Assembly (NCBI GenBank): GCA_021203465.1
Contig: JAJQBC010000124.1
Coordinates: 1-64,000, forward strand
Length of the DNA stretch: 64,000 bases
Direction: 5' to 3'
Source of the DNA: Lachnospiraceae bacterium
GTDB taxonomy: Bacteria; Bacillota; Clostridia; Lachnospirales; Lachnospiraceae
The position numbers were made by a program, and so were the translations under genes. The notes below the pieces were generated by a model. It saw only the letters and a list, made by a program, of their open reading frames with translations, did no database searches and was not told the DNA's origin. Each line of letters opens with the position of its first letter. The first letter of the stretch is position 1. Positions 1-8,855 of this stretch are shown piece by piece.

Positions 1-122
1 GACAGTATTTGTCAGTCGGTAAAAATAAATTGAAGAAAATGAAAAAAATTTTTTGACTATGACACATTGTGTCCATGTGAAAAAGTATACTGGGACTATC
101 AAAGAAAGGCGAGGAATGTGTA

Positions 123-1106
123 ATGGAGCATGGACTGGATGACAAGTCAAAACGGATTTTATCGATTTATACGCGGCTGCGGGAGGGACGCACCATCTAC
201 AAATCGCAGGAGTGCGCGGATTTTGGCGTGAATCCCAGGACGATACAGAGAGATCTTGCAGATATTCAGGGCTTTTTGTAGGATCAGGTCAGCGAGACCG
301 GGGAGCAGCAGGCTGTCAAGTATGACAGAACCTCCGGCGGTTATCGGTTAGAGACCGTCGTTGAGCGGCAGCTTAAGCCGCAGGAACTTCTCGCCGTGTG
401 CAAGATCCTGCTGGAAAGCCGCGCGCTCATGAAGGATGAGCTTTTTCCCATTCTGCACAAGCTTTCCAATGCGTGCAGCGGAGAGGAAGATCAAAAGCTG
501 GTGCGCGAATATATCGGCGATGAGATGTATCATTATATCGAGCTGCGCCACGGGAAAAAGCTGCTGGAGAGGATCTGGGAGCTGGAGCGTGCGCTGAAGG
601 AGCAGCGCTATATTCAGATTCGCTACAGAAAGCTGAAGAATCAGGAAGAAGTCGTCCGCAGGCTGAAGCCGGTGGGCGTGATGTTCTCAGAATTCTATTT
701 TTACCTGACTGCTTTCATTGAAAATATTGACCGTGAGAAGGAGTTTCAGAACCCGGACGATCCCTTCCCGACGATATATCGAATCGACCGTCTGGAGGAG
801 GTAGAAGTGCTCGACGAGCATTTCTCCGTGCCCTATGCGGAGCGCTTCGAGGAGGGGGAATTCCGCAAGCGCGTGCAGTTTATGTACGGCGGCAGGCTGC
901 ATCGGGTGAAGTTCCGCTATTCCGGGCCGGATATCAACGCGGTGCTGGACCGGCTGCCGACGGCGGAGATTCTCTCGGAGCAGGACGGCGTGTACACCGT
1001 GACGGCAGAGGTATTCGGCACGGGGATTGAGATGTGGATGCGGGGGCAAGGGTATATCGAGGAGATCAGCCCGCAGAGGGGAACAAAAGGAGAGGGGACT
1101 GCATAA
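123..1106 (+). pseudogene. HTH/WYL-domain transcriptional regulator interrupted by in-frame TAG at 279-281
   Basis: ATG at 123 behind a GGCGAGG-like RBS; N-terminal HTH-like segment (SKRILSIYTRLREGRTIYKSQECADFGVNPRTIQRDLADIQGFL) then TAG, then the same frame continues into ORF 396-1106 with WYL-type sequence (YIQIRYRKLKN..VRRLKPVGVMFSEFYFYLTAF). 279-123 = 156 nt, divisible by 3. Confidence 0.8.
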
Positions 1107-2762
1107 ATGCTTACTTTTATCCCACCTTATATGGGAGAGGAAATCAAAAGCGGCGCGGAGAAAAAGATGTTCGGCGTTTTGGAGCATCTGGACACGAAGC
1201 GCGCTTTTGTGCTGCATTCTCTTGGCCTGCCAAAGCACCATACCAAGATTTACGGGGAAATTGACTTCGTGGTGGTGTGTGACCGCGGCGTCGCGTGCCT
1301 GGAGATCAAGGGCGGCCGCGTGGATTGCCGCGAGGGAGTCTGGTATTTTACCGACCGCTATGGCGTGGAGCGGGGAAAGACGGAGGGACCCTTTGCGCAG
1401 GTGAGCGGGAATATGTTCAGCCTGCGGACAGTGCTGAAAGAACGCTTTCCGGACAACCCGCACCTGAAAAATGTGCTGATGGCCTGCGGCGTCGTGTTTC
1501 TGGATATTGCATTCACCGCGTCCTCCGAGGAGATCATTCCGGAGATTGTCTATGATAAGCGGACGGAGAATATCACCGCTTATATCAACCAGATCTTTGA
1601 CTACTGGGAGACGCGGCAGCACAGAGCGCCGAGCCGTCTGTCACCGTCGGACATGGAGGAGATCGTCCGTTATCTTCGCGGGGAATTCACGTTTATCCCG
1701 AAGCTTGGCGATCGGCTGGAGAGCGTCGAGCAGCATCTACTGCGGTTGACCGCGGAGCAGGCGCAGCTCATGGAAGCACTGTCGCTGAACGAACGCCTCC
1801 TGATCGAGGGCAATGCGGGAACAGGGAAGACTCTGCTCGCTGCAGATTTCGCCGTGAAACGGGCTAAAACCGGCGACCGGGTTCTCCTGCTCACCTATAA
1901 CAAAAATCTTTCCAACGATATTCATCGGCAGACGCAGGAAATCGCGAATCTGAAGGTGATCAATATCCACGCGCTCTTCGGCGAATCGGTCGAGGTGGAT
2001 ACACAATGTCTGAAGGAAAATCCACAGAATTATTTTTCGGAGATTCTGCCGGAAGCATTTTACGATTATATCAAAAATATGCCGGAGGCGAAGCGCGCGG
2101 CTCTGCAATATGATCTGATCATTATGGACGAGGGACAGGATATTATACGTCCTGTTTATCTGTATTCTCTTGATTATTTGTTGAGAGGCGGATTCGAGAA
2201 AGGCAGGTGGGCGGTCTTCTATGATGGAAAGCAGAATATCTACAATCCGGAGTATGCCGACGGTATGGAGCTTTTGCAGTCCTTCTCCTGCACGAAATTC
2301 CGCCTGTTCGTAAACTGTAGAAATACCGTACAGATTGGCACTTATACATCCGAGGTGAGCGGCATCGCCGCCGGGGATTTCATCCGCGAGGTCGGCGAGG
2401 ACGTCCGAAAGATTGTCTGCGCCGGAGAAGCAGATTTCCGAAAGCAGGTCAAAAAAATCCTCAACATGCTCCGCGCGGAGAATGTGGCGATGACAGATGT
2501 CACATTCCTCTCACCGAAAAGATACGTCAACAGCCGCTTGAGTAAGGCGGCAATCCCGGTGGCGGAGATCGGCGGCGGGGAGGAAGAGAATCAGGAGCTG
2601 CCGCGTTTTGCCACGATACAGGGCTTCAAGGGGCTGGACTCGAAGGTCGTGATTCTGGTGGATGTGGAGGACATCCGTGAGGAACAGTACGCGCAGTTTA
2701 TGTACATTGCGGCGACGCGAGCGAGGACGCTGCTGTATGTGGTGACGATAGACGCGGAATAA
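1107..2762 (+). CDS. NERD nuclease-related domain + UvrD/DUF2075-like superfamily 1 helicase
   Basis: N-terminal NERD-like EIDFVVVCDRGVACLEIKGG; Walker A EGNAGTGKTLLA; Walker B-like LIIMDEGQD; C-terminal MYIAATRARTLLYVV. Confidence 0.85.
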   Translation: MLTFIPPYMGEEIKSGAEKKMFGVLEHLDTKRAFVLHSLGLPKHHTKIYGEIDFVVVCDRGVACLEIKGGRVDCREGVWYFTDRYGVERGKTEGPFAQVSGNMFSLRTVLKERFPDNPHLKNVLMACGVVFLDIAFTASSEEIIPEIVYDKRTENITAYINQIFDYWETRQHRAPSRLSPSDMEEIVRYLRGEFTFIPKLGDRLESVEQHLLRLTAEQAQLMEALSLNERLLIEGNAGTGKTLLAADFAVKRAKTGDRVLLLTYNKNLSNDIHRQTQEIANLKVINIHALFGESVEVDTQCLKENPQNYFSEILPEAFYDYIKNMPEAKRAALQYDLIIMDEGQDIIRPVYLYSLDYLLRGGFEKGRWAVFYDGKQNIYNPEYADGMELLQSFSCTKFRLFVNCRNTVQIGTYTSEVSGIAAGDFIREVGEDVRKIVCAGEADFRKQVKKILNMLRAENVAMTDVTFLSPKRYVNSRLSKAAIPVAEIGGGEEENQELPRFATIQGFKGLDSKVVILVDVEDIREEQYAQFMYIAATRARTLLYVVTIDAE

Positions 2763-2886
2763 GGAAGGATTTATATTCGGCAGTTACTGGAAGATGGTGT
2801 TGGGAGAGGACGGTGCGGGATGAGATGATAAGCAGATTTTAATGGCAACTCGTAAATTAAATTAAAATAACAAAGGAGAAATCATT

Positions 2887-3306
2887 ATGAAGACAGAGTT
2901 TACAGAGGAAGAATTAGGTCTGGAGTTAAAGGGAAGAGAAGCAGAGGCTAAGGAGCTTCTGGAAGACGAGGATAAGATGGAGCGCTTTTTGGAGCGCCTG
3001 GAGAAGAAGCTGAAGAAAGTGCCCGCGGTGGGAGATAAGTTATCGGATATTCCGGTGCTGATATCTCTCGTGCGCTCTTATGTTAAAAAGGAATACACGG
3101 ACATTCCAATTGGAAGTATCATCGCAATTCTGGGTTCGCTTATTTATTTTGTCTCGCCGATCGACTTAATCCCGGATACCGTACCGGTAGTTGGCTATAT
3201 CGATGACATTGCAGTTATATCGTTTGCTATGAAAATGGTGCAGGATGATGTGGACGAATACAAAGAGTGGCAGAAGAAACACGGGAAGCGCGTTTTTGGG
3301 GATTGA
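2887..3306 (+). CDS. YkvA/DUF1232 family protein
   Basis: Signature IIAILGSLIYFVSPIDLIPDTVPVVGYIDDIAVI; RBS AAAGGAG upstream. Confidence 0.85.
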   Translation: MKTEFTEEELGLELKGREAEAKELLEDEDKMERFLERLEKKLKKVPAVGDKLSDIPVLISLVRSYVKKEYTDIPIGSIIAILGSLIYFVSPIDLIPDTVPVVGYIDDIAVISFAMKMVQDDVDEYKEWQKKHGKRVFGD

Positions 3307-3369
3307 AAAAATATAAGCTTTAAAATTACAGAATGATAAAGGCTTCGTTGAAGCAGGAAGGATAAGTAC

Positions 3370-5529
3370 ATGAACATTACATTAGGACAATTACAGGAAT
3401 TAGAGAACAGCTGCATAGATTTGATGAACTCTACATTTGGCTTGACGGATGATTTAAGCGATATGAAAGACAGCAGTGAAAACATTGCAAAGGCCATAAG
3501 AAAGATCGTGCTTGCGAGTGAACTGGCTGAAAAGCAGGTTATCTGTGTTTCCGGGCTGCAGGGCGCCGGAAAAACGACAATGATGAAGAATTTCTATTGT
3601 ATCGATGATGGAATTTTAGATGTATCTACAGGGCGTGGTGAGAGAATTCCTGTTTTTTTCTGTGAGAAAAAAGACTGCACGGAAGTAAAACTTTACGCAG
3701 TTTGTTTAAGAAAAAAAGAAAGCTCCAAAGAAAACGCCGAAGAAGCTGCCTATGAGAAAATCTGGCTTGAAATCAAAAAAGAAGATTTTGTAAGCGCAGG
3801 AAAAGGTGATAAGATGGGGGACGATACGCATGTAATGTATCTGGAGGTACAAAATCCTTATAAACATTTTGGAAATGAAGCCTCTATGTTTATGTTGCTT
3901 CCCGGATTTGAAAAGGATGATGATTATTGGCAGGAACTGATTGATTTATCTGTGCAGGGCTCAGCCGCTTCTATTTTTGTGTGTAATGATTCGGAGATTT
4001 CATCAAATGATAATGAAGAGCTGCACAAAAAGATTGCGAATAAATTTGGAAATGGTGTGATTTATGCGATAAGCCATTCTGATATGAGTCAGGATGAAAA
4101 TGCGCAGGTGAAAGAAAGCCTGTTGAAATGCATGAATGCAACAAGTAAAGAAAGAGATCGTGTTGTTTGTGTGGGAGAGTATAATGATTCAAAAAAGAAT
4201 GAGAAATGGATTGACGAGCTAAAGAATTCTATTGAAAAATATTGTAATTCGGTGGAAACAGCGATCCGGAACACTGCGAAATATATTGGGGATGTTATCG
4301 ACAGAGATATCTTCCCGGAAATCTCCAACATGCGCAGCTGCATTAATGATGACGAGGGGGATATCCTTGCAATTCATTTGGAACAATCTAAGTTTTTGCA
4401 GGCCTTTGACGGCATCGTTAAGGATAGAAGAGATATGCTTGCGGATCAGTTGGAGGACAGCCTTGCCTGTTCCACCGACAGAAGCATTAAGCGACTGCAA
4501 AATCTATTTACAGATAAAGAAGATGCAAAGAAAAAAGGTGTTTCCGATCCGGGCTGGAAGAAAATTAGAAGAACTATCTTTGGACAAAGTGTGAATGATA
4601 TCCAACTGGCTCAGAAAAGGGTGGTTAAGGCTCTGAAAGACGAAGACGATGTCTACGATTTTCAGAAAGCCTTTGTCAAAGCGGCGGTTATGATAGAAGA
4701 GAGTGTTGAAGCTGACAATGAATGCAAAAGAATCATATCAGGTTCGTGCGACAGTGAAGCTCCGTTGGCCACGTTTGAATCCGAAGATAATCCGGTTCCC
4801 ATCAATCAGGAACAGAAGCAGGAAAGAATGAATCACATTATGCATGATGCCACATGCCTGCTGGCAAAAGAAAATACTGACAGGCAACAACTTCAGTACA
4901 AAAACGTAGCAGGGACGTTAAGAGTGATTGCAGAACTCGGGACGCAGTATTTTGCCAAGGTTACACTCAATAAGGTTGAGGAGGATAATCCATATTTGCT
5001 GAAGACATCCCTTAATGGGGAGCTGGATACGATAAAAGTTTCATATGAAGATATTCAGAGTAAGATAGGAAGTACGGAAAAAGTCCTGTGGGGAGTCCTT
5101 GGAGTAACCGGTGTTGATCTGGTTGATGATGGGGTTCTGAATGCTGTTCCGAAATTGGCTGCGGCGTTGGAAGTCCCTGTTGCAGTCGCTGGCGGTATAA
5201 CTGCGGTAATTATAGGCGTGACGACTACTGGCGCGGTTATACGAGATATCAATCGCTTGCAGAGAACTGAGTATGAATCTGCCGTTAATACAATCAGATC
5301 AATACAGAGCCAGGTAAAAGGTAAGTATTTAGACGCATATGACAAGGCCATGATCAGGATCAGAGATCGTATTGAAGATAACCTTATCGAAATATATGGG
5401 GTCAATAAAAAAATATTCAGAAAGACAAATGCATTGATCGCGTTAGGAAGAATAGAAAATGTTTTGGATGATATTTACAGAGAGGTAAACAACAGTGAGT
5501 ATGGCCTTGGAAACGCTTTTGGAAGATAG
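3370..5529 (+). CDS. Dynamin-like P-loop NTPase with C-terminal hydrophobic segment (protein A)
   Basis: Walker A GLQGAGKTTMMKNF; G3-like MLLPGFE; G4-like ISHSD; long helical middle; hydrophobic stretch VPKLAAALEVPVAVAGGITAVIIGVTTTGAVI near the C-terminus. Confidence 0.6.
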   Translation: MNITLGQLQELENSCIDLMNSTFGLTDDLSDMKDSSENIAKAIRKIVLASELAEKQVICVSGLQGAGKTTMMKNFYCIDDGILDVSTGRGERIPVFFCEKKDCTEVKLYAVCLRKKESSKENAEEAAYEKIWLEIKKEDFVSAGKGDKMGDDTHVMYLEVQNPYKHFGNEASMFMLLPGFEKDDDYWQELIDLSVQGSAASIFVCNDSEISSNDNEELHKKIANKFGNGVIYAISHSDMSQDENAQVKESLLKCMNATSKERDRVVCVGEYNDSKKNEKWIDELKNSIEKYCNSVETAIRNTAKYIGDVIDRDIFPEISNMRSCINDDEGDILAIHLEQSKFLQAFDGIVKDRRDMLADQLEDSLACSTDRSIKRLQNLFTDKEDAKKKGVSDPGWKKIRRTIFGQSVNDIQLAQKRVVKALKDEDDVYDFQKAFVKAAVMIEESVEADNECKRIISGSCDSEAPLATFESEDNPVPINQEQKQERMNHIMHDATCLLAKENTDRQQLQYKNVAGTLRVIAELGTQYFAKVTLNKVEEDNPYLLKTSLNGELDTIKVSYEDIQSKIGSTEKVLWGVLGVTGVDLVDDGVLNAVPKLAAALEVPVAVAGGITAVIIGVTTTGAVIRDINRLQRTEYESAVNTIRSIQSQVKGKYLDAYDKAMIRIRDRIEDNLIEIYGVNKKIFRKTNALIALGRIENVLDDIYREVNNSEYGLGNAFGR

Positions 5530-7513
5530 GAGCCAATGGCAGCAAAACACGATAAAGAGAATTCAGGACAGTTTATTGAACAGGCCTGAAACTTCCCTGA
5601 ATATTAAGGAGGAAAAGCTGGTCGTAGTTTATGGGCCGACGCAGATAGGGAAGACGACGTTGATTCTGTATTTGATGGGAATATCAGACAAACGGCGTAG
5701 TGAAATTTATAATGTTCTCCGGGCTGGAATACCACGTGGCAATTCCTCGACTTCAACTGCAATCATATACCAGCACTCATCAGAAGATTTTTATGAATTG
5801 GGATATAAGAATAAAGACGGAAATGTAGACAGGGAGGTGTACGAAAGCAGGGAGGCTTTCGAAGACCGTTTAAAAGATATCAGGAAAGATGTGGAGGAAG
5901 GAAAAGCATCGACCGATGTTTTACATATCTACATTCCCCATTCTTATTTTGACGAGGGCAGCGAAGAGCATTCCAACATAAGCATTTTGGATTTGCCGGG
6001 TGATAGGAGCAGGAACCGGAAGGAAAGTCAGCATGCCGATGTGCTGATTCGCAAGTATATGTCTTTGGCCTCTGTAAATATCATTGCATGCAGGGCAGAC
6101 TCCATTCAATCTTTGGAAAATCTCCAGATACAAGGGAACAAAGATTGGAAACATATGGGGCATCGGTATATACTCGTTACGACCAGTTCCTACGGTCAAA
6201 GTAATATAAAGAAATTTTTTCAGAAGGACAGGAAGGAAAGAAAAAATTTTCTGGATTTCGTTAAAAACTATTATGCAAATGAGTTGGAAAAAGTTCTGGG
6301 GTCTGACTGTCAGATTGAGAGTTTTCTGCTGGATGTAGGGGATTCTTTAGACAGATTATGTAATGAAGAATTGAAGGACTTTCCAGAAGAGGACAGAAAG
6401 GAAGTCCGGGAGACTACTGCTCAAATAGCTGAGGAACTTCGCAAATCCATACAACAAAGGAGCGGGAACAGCTTAAAGGCAGCCATCGATGATCTGCGTA
6501 ATGGAGCATTAAAGAAATCCGAAGACAGGCTGAATAAAAAGAAACAGGATTTAAAAGATGTCAGGAGAACGATAGAAGAGTACGAGGAAAAGATTAAAAG
6601 TTTGGAGAAGGAGTTAGAGAATTATAATAAAATTAGGGAAGAAAAAGAAGAAAACACTTCTTTGTATGAAGACTACCGGAATTTGAAAAAGAAATCTGAG
6701 AGTCTGGAAAAGAACAAAAAGGTATATCTGTCACAAAAAGAGGAGTTCGTGATGGACACGTTGGATGTTGTGGTTAAAGAAAATTTAAAAAGAAATAATG
6801 TGCTGAAAGATAGAGATAAGAAAGTATCTGCCAAATTTCAAGAGTGTATAAAGGATGTTACCAGATTATTCCTGAATGAATTTAAATCAAATTCTCCAGA
6901 ATTGTCAATGGAAAAATCTTTTAATATAGAAGATGATGAAAAATTGACCGACCAAATTTATGAAGCTGCTCGTGGTATTGGTAAGTCCGATTATACCGAA
7001 GATCCTGTTGAAAAACTGGAAGAGTCCTTATATTCATGCAACCTATCATTTGTTGAACGATTTCGTAACCGAAAAAAATACGATGAATGCATGGAAAAGC
7101 TTTGTAAATATACGAATGAGTATCTCGATAAAATGTGGAAGGAAGTATATTGTGAACTTAAGAAAATGCTGGAAAGGAAGGAATTAACAGAAAAAATTAA
7201 TTCATGTAAATTACTTGAAGATAATATTAAACATAAAGAAAATAAAAGAAATTCGTGCCAAAAGGAAATAGAAGAAAAACAAAAGGAAAAAGAAAGGATT
7301 ATTTCTGAAATAGAAGATATAGAAAAGCAGAAAAAAGTTGATGAAAAAACTCTGAATGACTTTCGAACGATTGCGGAGAAGGAATATTCGAAGCAGGTAA
7401 AAGACATTGAAAATGATATACGAAACCATCAGATATCCGGCGTGGATCTGATGCCTTATATTATCTATCTGGCGTTATTGGAAAAGAATTTTAATCAAAC
7501 CATGTTGAGCTGA
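5495..7513 (+). CDS. Dynamin-like P-loop GTPase with long coiled coil (protein B)
   Basis: Walker A YGPTQIGKTTLILYL; NSSTST switch-like segment; G3 ISILDLPGDRS; charged coiled coil from about aa 340. GTG at 5495 or ATG at 5501; overlaps protein A by about 30 nt. Confidence 0.6.
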   Translation: MSMALETLLEDRSQWQQNTIKRIQDSLLNRPETSLNIKEEKLVVVYGPTQIGKTTLILYLMGISDKRRSEIYNVLRAGIPRGNSSTSTAIIYQHSSEDFYELGYKNKDGNVDREVYESREAFEDRLKDIRKDVEEGKASTDVLHIYIPHSYFDEGSEEHSNISILDLPGDRSRNRKESQHADVLIRKYMSLASVNIIACRADSIQSLENLQIQGNKDWKHMGHRYILVTTSSYGQSNIKKFFQKDRKERKNFLDFVKNYYANELEKVLGSDCQIESFLLDVGDSLDRLCNEELKDFPEEDRKEVRETTAQIAEELRKSIQQRSGNSLKAAIDDLRNGALKKSEDRLNKKKQDLKDVRRTIEEYEEKIKSLEKELENYNKIREEKEENTSLYEDYRNLKKKSESLEKNKKVYLSQKEEFVMDTLDVVVKENLKRNNVLKDRDKKVSAKFQECIKDVTRLFLNEFKSNSPELSMEKSFNIEDDEKLTDQIYEAARGIGKSDYTEDPVEKLEESLYSCNLSFVERFRNRKKYDECMEKLCKYTNEYLDKMWKEVYCELKKMLERKELTEKINSCKLLEDNIKHKENKRNSCQKEIEEKQKEKERIISEIEDIEKQKKVDEKTLNDFRTIAEKEYSKQVKDIENDIRNHQISGVDLMPYIIYLALLEKNFNQTMLS

Positions 7514-7526
7514 GGAGAAATGTGAG

Positions 7527-8261
7527 ATGGAAAGTACACTGAAAGAGGAAGTCCATTTATTATTTACGGACAATATTGTGACTCCGATTGGGGAAAAGAT
7601 AGAAGGCCTGAAAATAGCGGAAAATTTTGGAGAATTGAAAAAGTCCGGAGAAAATATAGAAAAAATTGCAAAACAAGCCCTGACGGCAACTGATTTTAGA
7701 CGAGGAAAAGAAAAGTTTGAAAAAGATTTTAGAGAGCATGACAAAAAAATTGATAGTAACACCCAATCGGTGATTGATGAAATTGGAAAGATAAGTAAGC
7801 GATTAGAACAACTGGATAATCGATTGGAAAAGGAAGTGATTGTGAAAGAGAACGGCCTTCAGGGGCGGATAAACATGATGGTAAAGAATCAGAGTTCCTC
7901 AGAAAATCATATGAAAAAGGAATTTAAAGCTGATCTTGAAGAGCGACAGAACCACATCTTAAATGTTTTGGATAAGAGAGATAATGAGGCAGATAAAAGG
8001 TTTGGCAACATTGAGAGTACCTGCAATGCCATGCTGAAACGGTCAGAATTTGAAGGATGGAAGCTGGAAATTGAATGTCAGAATCAGGAAATCACTAAAA
8101 TGGTGAAATCTTTCTGTGATGACAATTCAGTTGTAGAACATATAGATTCTGCGTCAGTGGAGTTTGGTAAGATGAGAAAGCTGGTAATCGGCCTTATGGC
8201 AGGAAATTGTGTAATGTTCGCGGGTATCATTATCATGTTTGCTATGATGTTTTTGGGATAG
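7527..8261 (+). CDS. Coiled-coil protein with single C-terminal transmembrane helix (protein C)
   Basis: Heptad-like charged sequence then LVIGLMAGNCVMFAGIIIMFAMMFLG at the C-terminus; 13 nt after the protein B stop with a GAGGAGA RBS. Confidence 0.65.
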   Translation: MESTLKEEVHLLFTDNIVTPIGEKIEGLKIAENFGELKKSGENIEKIAKQALTATDFRRGKEKFEKDFREHDKKIDSNTQSVIDEIGKISKRLEQLDNRLEKEVIVKENGLQGRINMMVKNQSSSENHMKKEFKADLEERQNHILNVLDKRDNEADKRFGNIESTCNAMLKRSEFEGWKLEIECQNQEITKMVKSFCDDNSVVEHIDSASVEFGKMRKLVIGLMAGNCVMFAGIIIMFAMMFLG

Positions 8262-8551
8262 CGGCGACCATGAAGTATGTGCAGACCCCTTTTTCATCCG
8301 GAAAACTGATTAATTCATTTGTTCCGCAGACAACAGAACAGATTCTCTCTTATCTTGGCAAAGTATATTGGCAAATTGAAGATAGAAAGGGAATCTCTGC
8401 TGACCTTGCGATGGAGGAGATTGAGAAGCAGCATGGATTCATTTAGCATACGTATTGTATGTCAAGAACTCTGGAAAAATTAAGGAGGACATTGAATTCG
8501 CAGCGGGCATTTTGTATTATATAGACACATTAGACAGTAAAGAATAAATAT

Positions 8552-8570
8552 GGCGGGGAAATTCCCCGCC
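8552..8570. repeat. Perfect palindrome GGCGGGGAA-A-TTCCCCGCC
   Basis: 9-bp arms and 1-nt centre read directly. Confidence 0.85.
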
Positions 8571-8602
8571 GCCCGGTGGACCAGGGTCTTACGACCAGCC
8601 CA

Positions 8603-8621
8603 ATTAGTGGTCACCACTAAT
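8603..8621. repeat. Perfect palindrome ATTAGTGGT-C-ACCACTAAT
   Basis: 9-bp arms and 1-nt centre, 32 nt after the previous palindrome. Confidence 0.85.
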
Positions 8622-8707
8622 CATTTCATAGTTATTTTATTCGTATTTTATTCGAAATATGCAAAGCCGTCAATCACATTGTTCATTTTTTGAAGGGGTT
8701 CAGCCAG

Positions 8708-8804
8708 GGCTTGCACCACCTCCCAAAGTATTGTAAAATAATACGCAGCAGAAAGCATTTTCACAGGAGAGCTCGATCATGGAAGCGAATTGCTGATAGA
8801 GGCT
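8708..8804 (+). pseudogene. Remnant of an AAA-ATPase/PD-(D/E)XK paralogue: 5' leader and start codon fused to last codons
   Basis: 8708-8781 is nearly identical to 10470-10542, the leader and ATG of the 10540 gene; 8781-8804 (GGAAGCGAATTGCTGATAGAGGCT, GSELLIEA) matches 12181-12204 (GGAGGCAAATTGTTGGTAGAGGCC, GGKLLVEA) at 19/24 positions. Confidence 0.75.
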
Positions 8805-8855
8805 GTAAGGAGGAAAAAGTGATTAACAATCCTCCCATAAAAAAGGAAGGCACTT

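Noticed and set aside
8207-8446. 79-aa ORF after protein C (MKYVQTPFSSGKLINSF...)
   Set aside because: The ATG at 8270 could start a 58-aa peptide, but no family was recognisable; left unannotated.
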